A DNA stretch of 64,000 bases from an uncultured Selenomonadales bacterium (GTDB lineage Bacteria; Bacillota; Negativicutes; Acidaminococcales; Acidaminococcaceae). How positions within the stretch are numbered: the stretch's first letter is position 1; each line of letters starts with the position of its first letter. The notes below the pieces were generated by a model. The model did not search any database and was not told where the DNA came from. It worked only from the letters and a program-made list of their open reading frames with translations. Below are positions 23,747 to 33,729 of the stretch, one piece after another. The DNA lies in the NCBI GenBank assembly GCA_900314855.1, contig OMWZ01000005.1, positions 61,377-125,376 on the forward strand. The letters are read 5' to 3'. A program made the position numbers and the translations under genes.

Positions 23747-26290
23747 TTGCTGGAATCTTTGATAAAGAAAATCTTCGGTGACCCCAGTGAAAAGGAATTG
23801 AAACGATGCCGTCCTATCGTGGCTAAGATCAATGCCCTGGAACCGGAAATGGAGAAACTGGGTTCGGCGAACCTGCAGGCCAAAACGCAGGAATTCAAAC
23901 TGCGCCTGCAGAAAGGGGAGACGCTGGAAGATATCCTTCCGGAGGCGTTTGCTGTCGTCCGGGAAGCGTCCCGCCGCGTGACGGGCATGCGCCATTTCGA
24001 TGTGCAGCTGGTCGGTGGCATCGTCCTGCATCATGGCAAAATCGCCGAGATGCGCACGGGCGAAGGCAAGACCCTGGTCGCGACCTTGCCGACATACCTG
24101 AACGCCTTGACGGGCAAGGGCGTGCATGTGGTGACCGTCAATGACTACCTGGCCCGCCGCGACAGCGAGGACATGGGCCGTATCTACAAGTTCCTGGGCC
24201 TGTCTGTCGGCCTCATTACGCACGATATGCAGTTTCCGGACCGCAAGGCGGCCTACCAGGCGGATATCACCTATGGCACGAACAACGAGTTCGGTTTTGA
24301 CTATCTGCGGGACAACATGGTCGTCGATAAGGACCAGATGGTCCAGCGCGAGCTGAACTATTGTATAGTCGACGAAGTGGACTCCATCCTCATCGACGAG
24401 GCCCGTACGCCGCTGATTATTTCCGGACCCGGCGAAAAGCCGACGGAGCTGTACAATGTCATTGCCCATGTCGTGTCCAACATGAAGGAAGGCGAAGACT
24501 ACACGGTCGACGAAAAGCAGAAACAGGTCGCACCGACGGAAGTCGGCATCGCCAAGGCGGAAAAGATGCTTGGTGTCAAGAACCTCTACGACGTGGAACA
24601 CGGCGTAGACTTTGCCCACCATATCATGTGCGCCATTCGCGCGAAAGCGCTGATGCAGCGGGACAGGGATTATGTCGTGAAAGACGGCGAGATTATTATC
24701 GTCGACGAATTTACGGGCCGCCTCATGTATGGCCGCCGCTTCTCCGAAGGCCTGCACCAGGCCATCGAAGCGAAAGAAGGCGTCAAGGTCCAGCGCGAAA
24801 GCCAGACGCTGGCGACCATTACTTTCCAGAACTATTTCCGTATGTATCATAAACTGGCCGGCATGACAGGTACGGCCAAGACGGAAGAACAGGAATTCCA
24901 GAAAATCTACAGTCTGGACGTCGTGGTCGTCCCGACGAATAAACCGATGATCCGCATCGACTATCCCGATGTGATCTACAAGACCCGCCGGGCCAAATAC
25001 AAGGCCGTGGTGAAGGAAATCGTCGAGCTGCACAAGACGGGCCGTCCGGTCCTGGTGGGCACGACGTCCATCACGCAGTCCGAAGAGCTGAGCGCCCACT
25101 TGAAAAAGGCCGGCGTTCCCCATAATGTGCTGAATGCCAAGTACCACGAAAAGGAAGCGGCCATCGTGGCCCAGGCCGGACAAATGGGCCAGGTCACCAT
25201 CGCGACGAACATGGCGGGCCGCGGCACGGATATCGTCCTGGGCGAAGGTGTCGCCGAGCTGGGCGGGCTGCACATCATCGGGACGGAACGCCATGAAAGC
25301 CGCCGTATCGATAACCAGCTGCGCGGCCGCTGTGCCCGGCAGGGAGACCCCGGTTCGGCCCGTTTCTATTTGTCCCTGGAAGACGACCTGATGCGCATCT
25401 TCGGGTCCGACAACATCAAGACCATGATGGACAAACTGGGCATGGAAGAGGACGAGCCCATTGAGAACAAGATGGTCACCCGCTCCATCGAAAGTGCCCA
25501 GAAGCGCGTCGAAGAACGGAACTTCAATATCCGGAAGCAGGTCCTGCAGTACGACGACGTTATGAACCAGCAGCGCGAGGTCATCTACAAGGAACGCCGC
25601 AAGGTCCTGGACCAGGCGGATCTGCGCGAGACGGTCATGAATTTCACCCACAAGATTGTCGACCGCGCCCTGAGCATGTACTGCCCGCCGGAAGCCTACT
25701 CGGAAGACTGGGACCTGAAGGCCCTGATCAAATACTGCGAAGAGTTCTTTGCCCCTTACGGCACGCTGCGGGAGGAAACGTTGTCCGACCTGAGCCGGGA
25801 AGAGTTGGGCGAGTACCTGCATAAACTGGCCGACGACACGTACCAGGAACGGGAAGACATGATGAGCCCCGAAATCATGCGAGAACTGGAAAACCTCGTC
25901 ATGCTGAAGGTCGTGGACCAGCACTGGATGGAACACCTCGACGCCATGGACATGCTCCGCGAAGGCGTGGGCCTGCGCGCCTACGGCCAGAAGGATCCTC
26001 TCGTGGAATACAAGTTCGAGGCCTATGATATGTTCGAAGGCATGATCGACGCCATCGAGGACGATGTGGTCAAATACATGTTCCGCGTCAATGTCGTCAC
26101 GCAGCCTGTCGTGGAAGACCGGCTGGAAAACGCTTCCACGAACAACCCCAACGTGGATGTCAGCCCGGCGGACGCGGAAAACGAAGCCGCCCGGCCTTAC
26201 GTCCGCAAGGAACCGAAAGTTGGCCGCAATGACCCGTGCCCCTGTGGCAGCGGGAAAAAATACAAGGACTGTCACGGCAAGGACAACTGA
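23747..26290 (+). CDS. secA: Preprotein translocase ATPase SecA
   Basis: 847 residues. ATP-dependent motor that drives preproteins through SecYEG at the inner face of the membrane. Visible elements include GEGKTL (Walker A region, near residue 104), [13 protein letters not shown] (DEAD-like motif, near 207), the NMAGRGTDI motif of the second nucleotide domain near 490, and the C-terminal zinc motif [14 protein letters not shown] that binds SecB or ribosomes. TTG at 23747 is taken as start because AAGGAG lies 8 nt before it and the product begins [13 protein letters not shown], like other SecA proteins. The in-frame GTG at 23738 overlaps the ribosome site. prfB follows, as in many Firmicutes. 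Confidence 0.98.
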   Translation: MLESLIKKIFGDPSEKELKRCRPIVAKINALEPEMEKLGSANLQAKTQEFKLRLQKGETLEDILPEAFAVVREASRRVTGMRHFDVQLVGGIVLHHGKIAEMRTGEGKTLVATLPTYLNALTGKGVHVVTVNDYLARRDSEDMGRIYKFLGLSVGLITHDMQFPDRKAAYQADITYGTNNEFGFDYLRDNMVVDKDQMVQRELNYCIVDEVDSILIDEARTPLIISGPGEKPTELYNVIAHVVSNMKEGEDYTVDEKQKQVAPTEVGIAKAEKMLGVKNLYDVEHGVDFAHHIMCAIRAKALMQRDRDYVVKDGEIIIVDEFTGRLMYGRRFSEGLHQAIEAKEGVKVQRESQTLATITFQNYFRMYHKLAGMTGTAKTEEQEFQKIYSLDVVVVPTNKPMIRIDYPDVIYKTRRAKYKAVVKEIVELHKTGRPVLVGTTSITQSEELSAHLKKAGVPHNVLNAKYHEKEAAIVAQAGQMGQVTIATNMAGRGTDIVLGEGVAELGGLHIIGTERHESRRIDNQLRGRCARQGDPGSARFYLSLEDDLMRIFGSDNIKTMMDKLGMEEDEPIENKMVTRSIESAQKRVEERNFNIRKQVLQYDDVMNQQREVIYKERRKVLDQADLRETVMNFTHKIVDRALSMYCPPEAYSEDWDLKALIKYCEEFFAPYGTLREETLSDLSREELGEYLHKLADDTYQEREDMMSPEIMRELENLVMLKVVDQHWMEHLDAMDMLREGVGLRAYGQKDPLVEYKFEAYDMFEGMIDAIEDDVVKYMFRVNVVTQPVVEDRLENASTNNPNVDVSPADAENEAARPYVRKEPKVGRNDPCPCGSGKKYKDCHGKDN

Positions 26291-26402
26291 GCCTTTCCGT
26301 GCGGGACGCCGCCTGCCCGGGAAGGACAGGGCGGAACGATCGTGTCATTCAGCGGGAGCCTGGCCGGAAACAGGCAAATAACCAGTAAAGGACGTGAATA
26401 AG

Positions 26403-27531
26403 TTGCTGCTTGAAGAATACAGACCCATCATTGCGAATCTCAAGAACAAACTGGACGAAATGAGGGGATCTCTTTGACATCCCCAGCAAAGAAGAACGCA
26501 TAGGGGAATTGGAACATACCATGGGCGAGCCGACGTTTTGGGATGACCCGGACAAAGCGGCGAAGGTCACGAAGGACGTGACGGACCTGAAAGCGGAAGT
26601 CGAGGGCTATGACAACCTTGTGGCGAGCCTGGACGATCTGGAAGTGTTACAGGGCATGGCGGAAGAGGAACAGGACGAGTCCCTGATCCCCGAACTGGAC
26701 GCGGCCCTGGCCGAAGTGCGCGAGAAATTGCAGCATCTGGAGCTGGGCATGCTGCTCAGCGAGGAATATGACGCGAACAACGCCATCCTCACGCTCCATG
26801 CCGGCGCCGGCGGAACGGAAGCCCAGGACTGGACTTCCATGCTGCTGCGCATGTTCACGCGGTTTGCCGAGCAGAATGGCTACGCCGTGGAAACCCTGGA
26901 TTTCCAGGCCGGCGACGAAGCGGGCGTGAAGAGTGCGACCCTGCAGATCAACGGGCACAATGCCTATGGCTTTTTCCGCAGCGAGAAGGGGGTCCACCGC
27001 CTGGTCCGTATTTCGCCGTTTGACGCCAACGCGCGGCGCCATACGTCCTTTGCGGCGGTCGACGTTATGCCGGAGCTGGACGAGACGGTCCACGTGGATA
27101 TCAACATGAAGGACGTTCGCGTCGATTACTATCGCGCCAGCGGCGCCGGCGGCCAGCACGTCAACAAGACGTCGTCCGCGGTCCGCATGACCCATTTGCC
27201 GACGGGCATCGTGGTCCAGTGCCAGAACGAACGCAGCCAGCTGCAGAACCGCGAGAAGGCGATGCAGATGCTCCGCGCGAAACTGTATATGTACGAAAAG
27301 GCAATCCAGGACCAGAACATCAAGGATCTTGCCGGGGATTACCAGGCCATCGAGTGGGGCAGCCAGATCCGGTCCTATGTGTTCCAGCCCTATACCATGG
27401 TCAAGGATCATCGGACAGGCTGTGAGACGAGCAATGTCCAGGGCGTCATGGACGGCGGCCTCCAGCCGTTCGTCGAGACGTACCTGCGGCAGGAATATGA
27501 AAAGAAGAAACTGGCCCAGAAACAAATCTGA
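26403..27531 (+). CDS. prfB: Peptide chain release factor 2, with programmed +1 frameshift
   Basis: RF2 terminates translation at UGA and UAA. The first 24 codons (from TTG 26403, or GTG 26394) run to an in-frame TGA at 26475-26477. The context AGGGGATCTCTTTGAC is the classic RF2 frameshift site: an internal Shine-Dalgarno-like AGGGG three bases before CTT TGA C. After the +1 shift at CTT, translation continues with DIPSKEERIGELEHTMGEP and the full RF2 body. The peptide anticodon SPF is in RISPFDANARRHTSF and the catalytic GGQ in RASGAGGQHVNKT. Total about 375 residues, normal for the family. Not a pseudogene: the shift autoregulates RF2. Confidence 0.97.
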
Positions 27532-27652
27532 TTTCCTCTCCGGAAGCCGAAGGGGAGGCCGGGAAAAACACAACAAGCACGACCGGCACAGCGGCAGGGA
27601 AGGGTTTCTTGCCGCTGTGTAGACATTGTGACGGAAGGGGCATCACGACGTC

Positions 27653-29839
27653 ATGACATTGTTAGATTGGAAACAACGCTATCATCCACTGATGGTATGC
27701 CTGGTCCTCGTGGCTTTTTGCGCCGCCGCCTGGCTGGTGCATACGCGGTACCGCGTGGAAAAACAGAATGACACGGTGGAACAGCTCATGGATTACCAGG
27801 CCATCCTCATGATGGCCCGACGCGAGGGCGTGACTTCGCGTCAGCTCTTGCAGCGGTTCCACGAGGCCGGGATCACGACCCTGGCCGTGTACGACACGAC
27901 CCTGGAACGACAGGACCGGGAAGGCGTCCTGATCGCGGTACCGGGAGCGGAACTGCGCCATGCGGCGCCGGGCTCCTACGGCGGGGTCTTCGACGGGCTG
28001 CTAGCGTCCGGTTCCGTGCGTCCGGACACGGTCTATGTGGCCCGCGGCAAGGATGACACGGCATGGAGCGAAACCGTGGAGGACCTGCGTCTCCGCTACG
28101 GCACGGATCGTGTCCATCCTGTGGCCGGCCGGGAGGACCTGCTGGAAATCCTCGGGGATGACCGCATGCTCCAGGTCCCGGACTACCGGGCCAAGACGCC
28201 GATCATGCAGGCGCCGCTGGGTCTGTCGACAAAGGAGCTGAAGGAGGTCCATGACGCCGGCTTCTATGCCGCCGTCCGCCCCCAGAACTATCTTCCGGTG
28301 ACGGAAGAAGCCGTGCGCAGCCTTTTTCGCCGCATCGACGCGTCAGGCGCGCAAGTCACGCTGTACGTGCCGGCCGGCACGGATGTCCTGGGATATCCGG
28401 ACAAGATTTCCCTCCTGGGGGATGCCCTGTCCCAGCGAAATATCCGCCTCGGCCTCCTGGAACATGTGACACAGCTCCAGTTCACAAAGTTTGAGGGACT
28501 GGATCCGCTGCTCCGTGCCGTGGATTACAATGCCCCCCGTATCTACAACATCGACGCGCTGGAAAATTCCAAGCTCCAGATGCCGGACGCCCTGCGCCGC
28601 TGGGCCCTGGCGGATGAAGAGCGGAATATCCGCGTCAACTATCTCCGTCCCTTCAACAAACCGCAGCAGGGAGTCGATATCATCGACCTGAACCTGTCGT
28701 ACGCGCGGCAGATCACGGAGCAGGTCAAGGCCCGCGGGTTCCGCATCGGCGTAGCCACGGTCCTGCAGAACCCGTACGGCCCGCAGGTCTTGGCGGCCGA
28801 TGGATCCCTGCGCCGGACGGATAACGGCGCCGCCGTCTTCGGCGGACCCTATTTCCCGGCGAAGGCCGGCTTCCTCGTGGTCGCCCTGGGCGCCCTGGCG
28901 GGGCTGGCCCTGTACGGGAACCTGATCTGGCGCCGCTTTACCCTGCGGTGGCAGCTGGCCTTCGTGGGCCTGGGCATAGTCGTGACGGCCGTCGCGCTCT
29001 TCTGCGGGCGCGGCCTCCTGATCCGGCAGCTGCTAGCCCTGGCGGCCGCGGCAGTTTTCCCCGTCCTGTCCCTCAGCGTCATCCTGCGGCTGTGGGAAAA
29101 CATCCAGGGCCGGGAGACCCCGACGGCAGCCATCGTGGGCCATGCCCTGTGGCAGCTCGCCCTGGCCGTGGCGATTTCCCTCGTTGGGGCCACGCTGAAT
29201 GCCGCCATTATGGGGGATAACCGTTTCTTCCTGGAAGCGGACATCTACCGCGGCGTGAAACTTACGTTTGTCCTGCCTGTCCTGCTGACCTTTTTCCTGT
29301 TCCTGTCGGAAAACGACATCTTCCACGGCGGCGGCGACGCTGTCCACGTGCGGCCCGCGTCCCTGGTGAAGCAGGTGGTGGAAGTCTGCCGGACGAAATT
29401 GTCCTTGTATCATGTGGTCTTCCTTGGCGTCCTGCTCTTTATGGCCTACATTTTCGTGGGCCGGAGCGGCCATACGGACGGCGTGCCGGTGCCGGCCATC
29501 GAAATCAAGCTGCGCACTTTCCTCGAGCAGGTCATGTACGCCCGCCCGCGGGAAAAAGAGTTCATGATCGGCCATCCGGCCTTCTTCCTGGCAGCCTATG
29601 CGGCCTACCGGAAAGCGCCGGCCTGGCTGCGTCTTTTCCTGGTGCTTGGCGCCGTAATCGGCCAGGGGTCTCTCGTCCAGACCTTTTGCCATATGCGCAC
29701 GCCGGCTGTTATGAGTTATATCCGGGCCCTGGACGGGTACGCCCTCGGCGCGGTCCTCGGCATTGCCGCCGTCGTTCTGGTTTCCTTGCTGCACCGTCCG
29801 GTGCTGCGATGGATAAGGAGATTTTCTGTTCATGAGTAA
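27653..29839 (+). CDS. DUF5693-like membrane protein upstream of csaB
   Basis: 728 residues. One membrane segment near residues 12-30 is followed by a large soluble region to about residue 400. This region contains segments such as YQAILMMARREGVTSRQLLQRFHEAGITTLAVYD, suggesting a TIM-barrel-like or deacetylase-like fold. A C-terminal domain of about seven to nine membrane helices follows. The length, topology and position directly before csaB match the DUF5693 family found in Firmicutes with pyruvylated wall polymers. Its function is not established; a role in transfer or flipping of a wall glycan is inference. It overlaps csaB by 8 nt. A stem-loop without a T tract lies upstream at 27587-27619. 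Confidence 0.75.
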   Translation: MTLLDWKQRYHPLMVCLVLVAFCAAAWLVHTRYRVEKQNDTVEQLMDYQAILMMARREGVTSRQLLQRFHEAGITTLAVYDTTLERQDREGVLIAVPGAELRHAAPGSYGGVFDGLLASGSVRPDTVYVARGKDDTAWSETVEDLRLRYGTDRVHPVAGREDLLEILGDDRMLQVPDYRAKTPIMQAPLGLSTKELKEVHDAGFYAAVRPQNYLPVTEEAVRSLFRRIDASGAQVTLYVPAGTDVLGYPDKISLLGDALSQRNIRLGLLEHVTQLQFTKFEGLDPLLRAVDYNAPRIYNIDALENSKLQMPDALRRWALADEERNIRVNYLRPFNKPQQGVDIIDLNLSYARQITEQVKARGFRIGVATVLQNPYGPQVLAADGSLRRTDNGAAVFGGPYFPAKAGFLVVALGALAGLALYGNLIWRRFTLRWQLAFVGLGIVVTAVALFCGRGLLIRQLLALAAAAVFPVLSLSVILRLWENIQGRETPTAAIVGHALWQLALAVAISLVGATLNAAIMGDNRFFLEADIYRGVKLTFVLPVLLTFFLFLSENDIFHGGGDAVHVRPASLVKQVVEVCRTKLSLYHVVFLGVLLFMAYIFVGRSGHTDGVPVPAIEIKLRTFLEQVMYARPREKEFMIGHPAFFLAAYAAYRKAPAWLRLFLVLGAVIGQGSLVQTFCHMRTPAVMSYIRALDGYALGAVLGIAAVVLVSLLHRPVLRWIRRFSVHE

Positions 29840-30923
29840 CATAGTCATTTCGGGGTATTACGGCTTCAACAATGCCGGTGACGAAGCCCTGCTGACGGCC
29901 ATCCTGCAGGCGCTCGGGGCCGTGGCTCCCGAAACCGGGCTGACGGTCATTTCCGGAAACCCGGCGGATACGAAACTGCGGCATCATGTCGACGCCATCT
30001 ACCGGTTTCACGCGGGACACATTCTCCGGGCCCTGTCGCGGGCTGACCTGCTGATCAGCGGCGGCGGCAGCCTGCTCCAGGACGTGACGAGCAAAAAGAG
30101 TCTCTTGTATTACCTGACCATCCTTGTCCTGGCCAAACTGAAGGGCTGCAAAATGATGCTCTTCGCCCAGGGCATCGGCCCCATCCGGAATTCGCTCATG
30201 CGGTTCCTGACGAAGGTCGTGTGTCGTCAGGCCGACGCCATCACGGTCCGCGACGAAGATTCGGCGGCGGAGCTGGCCCGGCTGGGGATTCCGCCGGAAC
30301 GGGTACAGGTCACGGCGGACTGCGTCCTCACTCTGACGCCGTCGGACAAGGTGGCAGGCCGTCTTCTCCTGGAAGAAGCGGGACTGGACCTGCGCAAGCC
30401 GATCTTGGGCTTGTCCGTGCGCGCCTGGCCCGACAATCTGCACTGCCTGCAGCAGCTGGCCGCCGCGGCGGCCGCCCTGAGCGAAAAATACGATGCCCAG
30501 ATTGCGATCCTGCCCCTGCAGTACAGCATGGATTGCGAAACGTGCGAACTGCTGCGCGGATATTTGCCCCGGACCCGGCAGCCCGTGGCGTTCCTGCATC
30601 GTCATTTTACGACGGAGGAGTTCCTGAGCATCATCGGCAACTTTGACCTGCTGATTGCCATGCGCCTCCACGCCTTGATTTTTGCCGCCATCATGGACGT
30701 GCCGCTCCTGGCCGTTTCCTATGATCCGAAAGTCGACGCGTTCGTCAAGGCCGTCGGCGCCCGGGCGGCCGGCACGGTGGAAACCCTGGAGGCGGCCGAT
30801 GTCGTGGCCGCGGCCGACGCCGTGTGGGGACAGGATGTCACCGCGCAGGCGGAGCGGATTGCCGCCATGCGGGCCCTGGCCCGCCGCAACGCGGAAATCG
30901 CCTGTTCCCTGCTGCCCCATTGA
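29832..30923 (+). CDS. csaB: Polysaccharide pyruvyl transferase CsaB
   Basis: 363 residues of the polysaccharide pyruvyl transferase family. It begins SNIVISGYYGFNNAGDEALLTAIL, the nucleotide-sugar-like N-terminal motif, and contains DLLISGGGSLLQDVTSKKSLLYY near residue 75, FAQGIGPIRN near 110, and MRLHALIFAAIMDVPLLAVSYDPKV near 275, all typical of CsaB. CsaB adds ketal-linked pyruvate to a wall-associated polysaccharide so that SLH-domain proteins can bind. In diderm Negativicutes SLH proteins tether the outer membrane, which gives the gene interest here. It overlaps the DUF5693-like gene and precedes ftsE. Confidence 0.92.
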   Translation: MSNIVISGYYGFNNAGDEALLTAILQALGAVAPETGLTVISGNPADTKLRHHVDAIYRFHAGHILRALSRADLLISGGGSLLQDVTSKKSLLYYLTILVLAKLKGCKMMLFAQGIGPIRNSLMRFLTKVVCRQADAITVRDEDSAAELARLGIPPERVQVTADCVLTLTPSDKVAGRLLLEEAGLDLRKPILGLSVRAWPDNLHCLQQLAAAAAALSEKYDAQIAILPLQYSMDCETCELLRGYLPRTRQPVAFLHRHFTTEEFLSIIGNFDLLIAMRLHALIFAAIMDVPLLAVSYDPKVDAFVKAVGARAAGTVETLEAADVVAAADAVWGQDVTAQAERIAAMRALARRNAEIACSLLPH

Positions 30924-30964
30924 CGGGGGCAGCCATTGTCATGTCACGAAAGGGGAATCGTCCT

Positions 30965-31657
30965 GTGTTGGATATGAAAGATGTCAGTATGGTCTACCCC
31001 GGAAATCATGTGGCGCTGAAGAACATCAACGTCCACATCGGCGCGGGGGACTTTGTTTTTATCGTGGGTCCCAGCGGCGCCGGAAAATCCACGTTCATCA
31101 AGCTCCTGTTCCGGGAAATCGTTCCGACGACAGGGACCATTATCCTGGACGGGCAGGATATTCCGACGCTTACGCGGAAGGAAATCCCGTACATGCGGCG
31201 GAAACTGGGCATTATCTTCCAGGATTTCCGCCTGTTGCCGGACCGCACGGTCTACGATAACATTGCCTTCGCCATGCAGGTCATCGAGACGCCGTACCGC
31301 CAAATCAAGCGGCGCGTCATGAATGTCCTGGACCTGGTCGGCCTGCGGCGCCGCGCCTTTGCCCATCCGAACGAATTGTCCGGCGGGGAGCAGCAGCGCA
31401 TTGCTATCGCCCGGGCCATCATCAACGACCCGATGCTGGTCATTGCCGACGAACCGACGGGGAACCTGGATCCCGACACGAGCCGGGATATCATGGAAAT
31501 CTTCCAGGAAATCAACAACGGCGGGACGACCATCCTGATGGCGACCCACGACAAGGAAATTGTCGATACCATGTCCAAACGAGTTATTGCCATCGACCAT
31601 GGCGAAATTGTGCGCGACGAATTGAACGGAGTATACGGTTATGAGTCTGAGCAGTAA
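30965..31657 (+). CDS. ftsE: Cell division ATP-binding protein FtsE
   Basis: 230 residues. ABC ATPase partner of FtsX: Walker A GPSGAGKST near residue 36, signature LSGGEQQRIAIARAI near 138, Walker B LVIADEPTGNLDP near 158, switch His in LMATHDKEI. The FtsEX complex controls peptidoglycan hydrolases at the division site through an extracytoplasmic activator, encoded two genes downstream. GTG at 30965 is chosen because AAAGGGG lies 9 nt upstream and the product then begins VLDMKDVSMVYPG. ATG at 30941 would add eight residues with a poorer ribosome site. It overlaps ftsX by 17 nt. Confidence 0.95.
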   Translation: MLDMKDVSMVYPGNHVALKNINVHIGAGDFVFIVGPSGAGKSTFIKLLFREIVPTTGTIILDGQDIPTLTRKEIPYMRRKLGIIFQDFRLLPDRTVYDNIAFAMQVIETPYRQIKRRVMNVLDLVGLRRRAFAHPNELSGGEQQRIAIARAIINDPMLVIADEPTGNLDPDTSRDIMEIFQEINNGGTTILMATHDKEIVDTMSKRVIAIDHGEIVRDELNGVYGYESEQ

Positions 31658-32528
31658 AGAGTATTTCATCCGCGAGACGGGCAAGTCCATCAAGCGCAAT
31701 GGCGTCATGAGCGTGGCTTCCATTTCGACCGTCGCCGTGTCGCTCCTCGTCCTGGGGCTGTTCCTCCTGTTGTTCCTCAACACGGACAATCTGGCCAAGT
31801 ATTTGGAAAGCCAGGTCCAGATGACGGTGTATATGCAGGATGCGGCCTCGGCGGACGATCTGGAAGCCGTGGAACGCAAGCTGCGGAGCCTGCCCGGTGT
31901 CGTCCAGGTTAAGGAGGTCACGAAGGATCAGGCCATGGACCGTTTCAAGGAACGCCTGGGCGACCAGGCTAGCCTGTTGAAAGCCCTGGGCAAGGATAAC
32001 CCGTTCCCGTCCTCCTTTGAAATCCAGGTGGACCAGCCGTCGCGTATCCGCGAACTGGTGCCCGTCGTGAACGAGTTGCCCAAGGTGGAAACAGCCAAGT
32101 TCGGGCAGGAAGTGGTGGAACACCTCTTCGCCCTGACGAAAATCCTCCGCGTCGGCGGTGCCGTGCTGATTCTCTTCCTTTGCCTGGCGACCCTCTTTAT
32201 TATCGCCAATACGATTCGTCTGACCGTCTTTGCCCGGCGGAAAGAGGTCACAATCATGAAGTATGTCGGCGCCACGGACTGGTTTATCCGCTGGCCCTTC
32301 CTGCTGGAAGGCATGACCCTGGGGTTCGGCGGGGCCCTGATTGCGTGCGTCTTCGTCGACATCATCTATACGAGCCTCATGGGCCGCATTTATCTGACCC
32401 TGGCTTTTTTCCCGATCCTTCCGGCCTGGCCGACGCTGCTGTTCACGGACGTTTTCATCCTGGCCTGCGGCACCTGTATCGGCGCGCTCGGGTCCTACCT
32501 GTCCTTAAAGAAATTCCTGCGGGTCTGA
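31641..32528 (+). CDS. ftsX: Cell division permease-like protein FtsX
   Basis: 295 residues, four membrane helices: one near residues 22-48, then three from about 170 to 290. A large extracytoplasmic loop between the first two (VQMTVYMQDAASADDLEAVE and following) is where FtsX contacts its hydrolase activator. The C-terminal FtsX domain includes RLTVFARRKEVTIMKYVGATDWFIRWPFLLEG, the coupling-helix signature shared with MacB-like permeases. It overlaps ftsE and is followed 12 nt later by an EnvC-like gene, consistent with a complete FtsE-FtsX-activator module. Confidence 0.95.
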   Translation: MSLSSKEYFIRETGKSIKRNGVMSVASISTVAVSLLVLGLFLLLFLNTDNLAKYLESQVQMTVYMQDAASADDLEAVERKLRSLPGVVQVKEVTKDQAMDRFKERLGDQASLLKALGKDNPFPSSFEIQVDQPSRIRELVPVVNELPKVETAKFGQEVVEHLFALTKILRVGGAVLILFLCLATLFIIANTIRLTVFARRKEVTIMKYVGATDWFIRWPFLLEGMTLGFGGALIACVFVDIIYTSLMGRIYLTLAFFPILPAWPTLLFTDVFILACGTCIGALGSYLSLKKFLRV

Positions 32529-32540
32529 GGGGGCGAGAAT

Positions 32541-33704
32541 ATGAGGATACGAAAATATACGGCGGCCCTGTTGGCCGCCTGGCTGACGGTCCTGCCGGCA
32601 GCACCGTCCCTGACGGTGGCCTTGCTGCCCGTGACGGCGTATGCGTCGGCCGTGGAGGACAAACGGCAGGAACTGCAGGATGCCCAGAAACGGGCCGAGC
32701 AGGCTCAGGAACGGGCCCGTAAGGCCGGCGCTACGGTGGAAGTGGCCAAAGGCCGTTTGGGCGAAGTCATGGCCCGGCTGCACCAGATCCAGACGGACAT
32801 CGGCGCCCTGCAGAAAAAGGCGGACGCCCTGCAAACGGCCATTGACAAGAACCAGGACATCCTGGCCCAAAAGAAGGCGGAAATGGCCCGGCGGATGAAA
32901 GTCTACAAAGCGCGCCTCCGCGATATCTATGAACACGGTCAGATCAACTACCTGGATGTGCTTCTCGGCGCCAGGGACTTCGGCGACTTCGCGTCGCGCA
33001 TGTACCTGCTCCAGAAGATTATCCGCAGTGACCTGAACCTGGTCGAGACGGTCCAGAAGGAAGCGGCGGAAATCGAAGCGCGGCAAAAGGAATTGGACCG
33101 CCAGATGGACGAGATCAAGAACGACCGCGCGGCCCTGGAAGAAAAGAAGGCCGCCGCCGAGAAAATCCGCCAGGAACGGGCCCGTCTCCTGTACCAGGCA
33201 GAAGAAGAGAAACGCAGTTCCGAAAGCGAATACCAGCGCATGCTGGCTATCAGCGAAAATATCAAGGCCATGATCCAAAGTATGGAAGCGGCGTCGTCTA
33301 TGCCTTCGGGCGGCGGCAGCGGCTCCTTTATCTGGCCCTGCAGCGGCCCCATCACGTCGTATTACGGCTGGCGTACCCACCCGATTTTCCAGACAAGGCG
33401 GTACCATTCGGGGATGGATATCGCCGTCGACACGGGGACGCCCATTCACGCGGCCGCGTCCGGCACTATCATCTATTCCGGCTGGATGGGTGGCTACGGC
33501 TACTGCGTCATGATCAGCCATGGCGGGGGCCTGGTCACTCTCTACGGACATAACTCGAGCCTCGCCGTCAGCGAAGGCCAGCGCGTGTCCCAGGGACAGG
33601 TGGTCGCCTACGCCGGCAGCACGGGGTACTCCACAGGTCCCCATTGCCATTTTGAAGTCCGTCTGCACGGCGAAGTGACGGATCCCATGAATTACCTGCC
33701 GTAA
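32541..33704 (+). CDS. EnvC-like murein hydrolase activator (coiled coil plus M23/LytM domain)
   Basis: 387 residues. A signal peptide (to about residue 36, ending in TAYASA) is followed by a long coiled coil of about 200 residues rich in Ala, Glu, Gln and Lys, then a GGGSG linker and an M23 LytM domain. The metal ligands are present in YHSGMDIAV (first His and Asp) and HCHFEVRL, so unlike E. coli EnvC this domain may be an active endopeptidase rather than a pure activator. Directly behind ftsX and before ctpA, it is the expected extracytoplasmic partner of FtsEX in cell separation. Confidence 0.9.
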   Translation: MRIRKYTAALLAAWLTVLPAAPSLTVALLPVTAYASAVEDKRQELQDAQKRAEQAQERARKAGATVEVAKGRLGEVMARLHQIQTDIGALQKKADALQTAIDKNQDILAQKKAEMARRMKVYKARLRDIYEHGQINYLDVLLGARDFGDFASRMYLLQKIIRSDLNLVETVQKEAAEIEARQKELDRQMDEIKNDRAALEEKKAAAEKIRQERARLLYQAEEEKRSSESEYQRMLAISENIKAMIQSMEAASSMPSGGGSGSFIWPCSGPITSYYGWRTHPIFQTRRYHSGMDIAVDTGTPIHAAASGTIIYSGWMGGYGYCVMISHGGGLVTLYGHNSSLAVSEGQRVSQGQVVAYAGSTGYSTGPHCHFEVRLHGEVTDPMNYLP

Positions 33705-33729
33705 GACACGAAGCAGAAAGAACACAACG

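Noticed and set aside
23702..26275. 857-codon open frame antisense to secA
   Set aside because: It is a shadow of a GC-rich codon pattern: it mirrors secA exactly, has no ribosome site, no recognisable domain and no room for its own promoter.
26475..26477. In-frame TGA early in prfB as a sign of a pseudogene
   Set aside because: The exact RF2 frameshift context surrounds it and the downstream frame is full length and intact.
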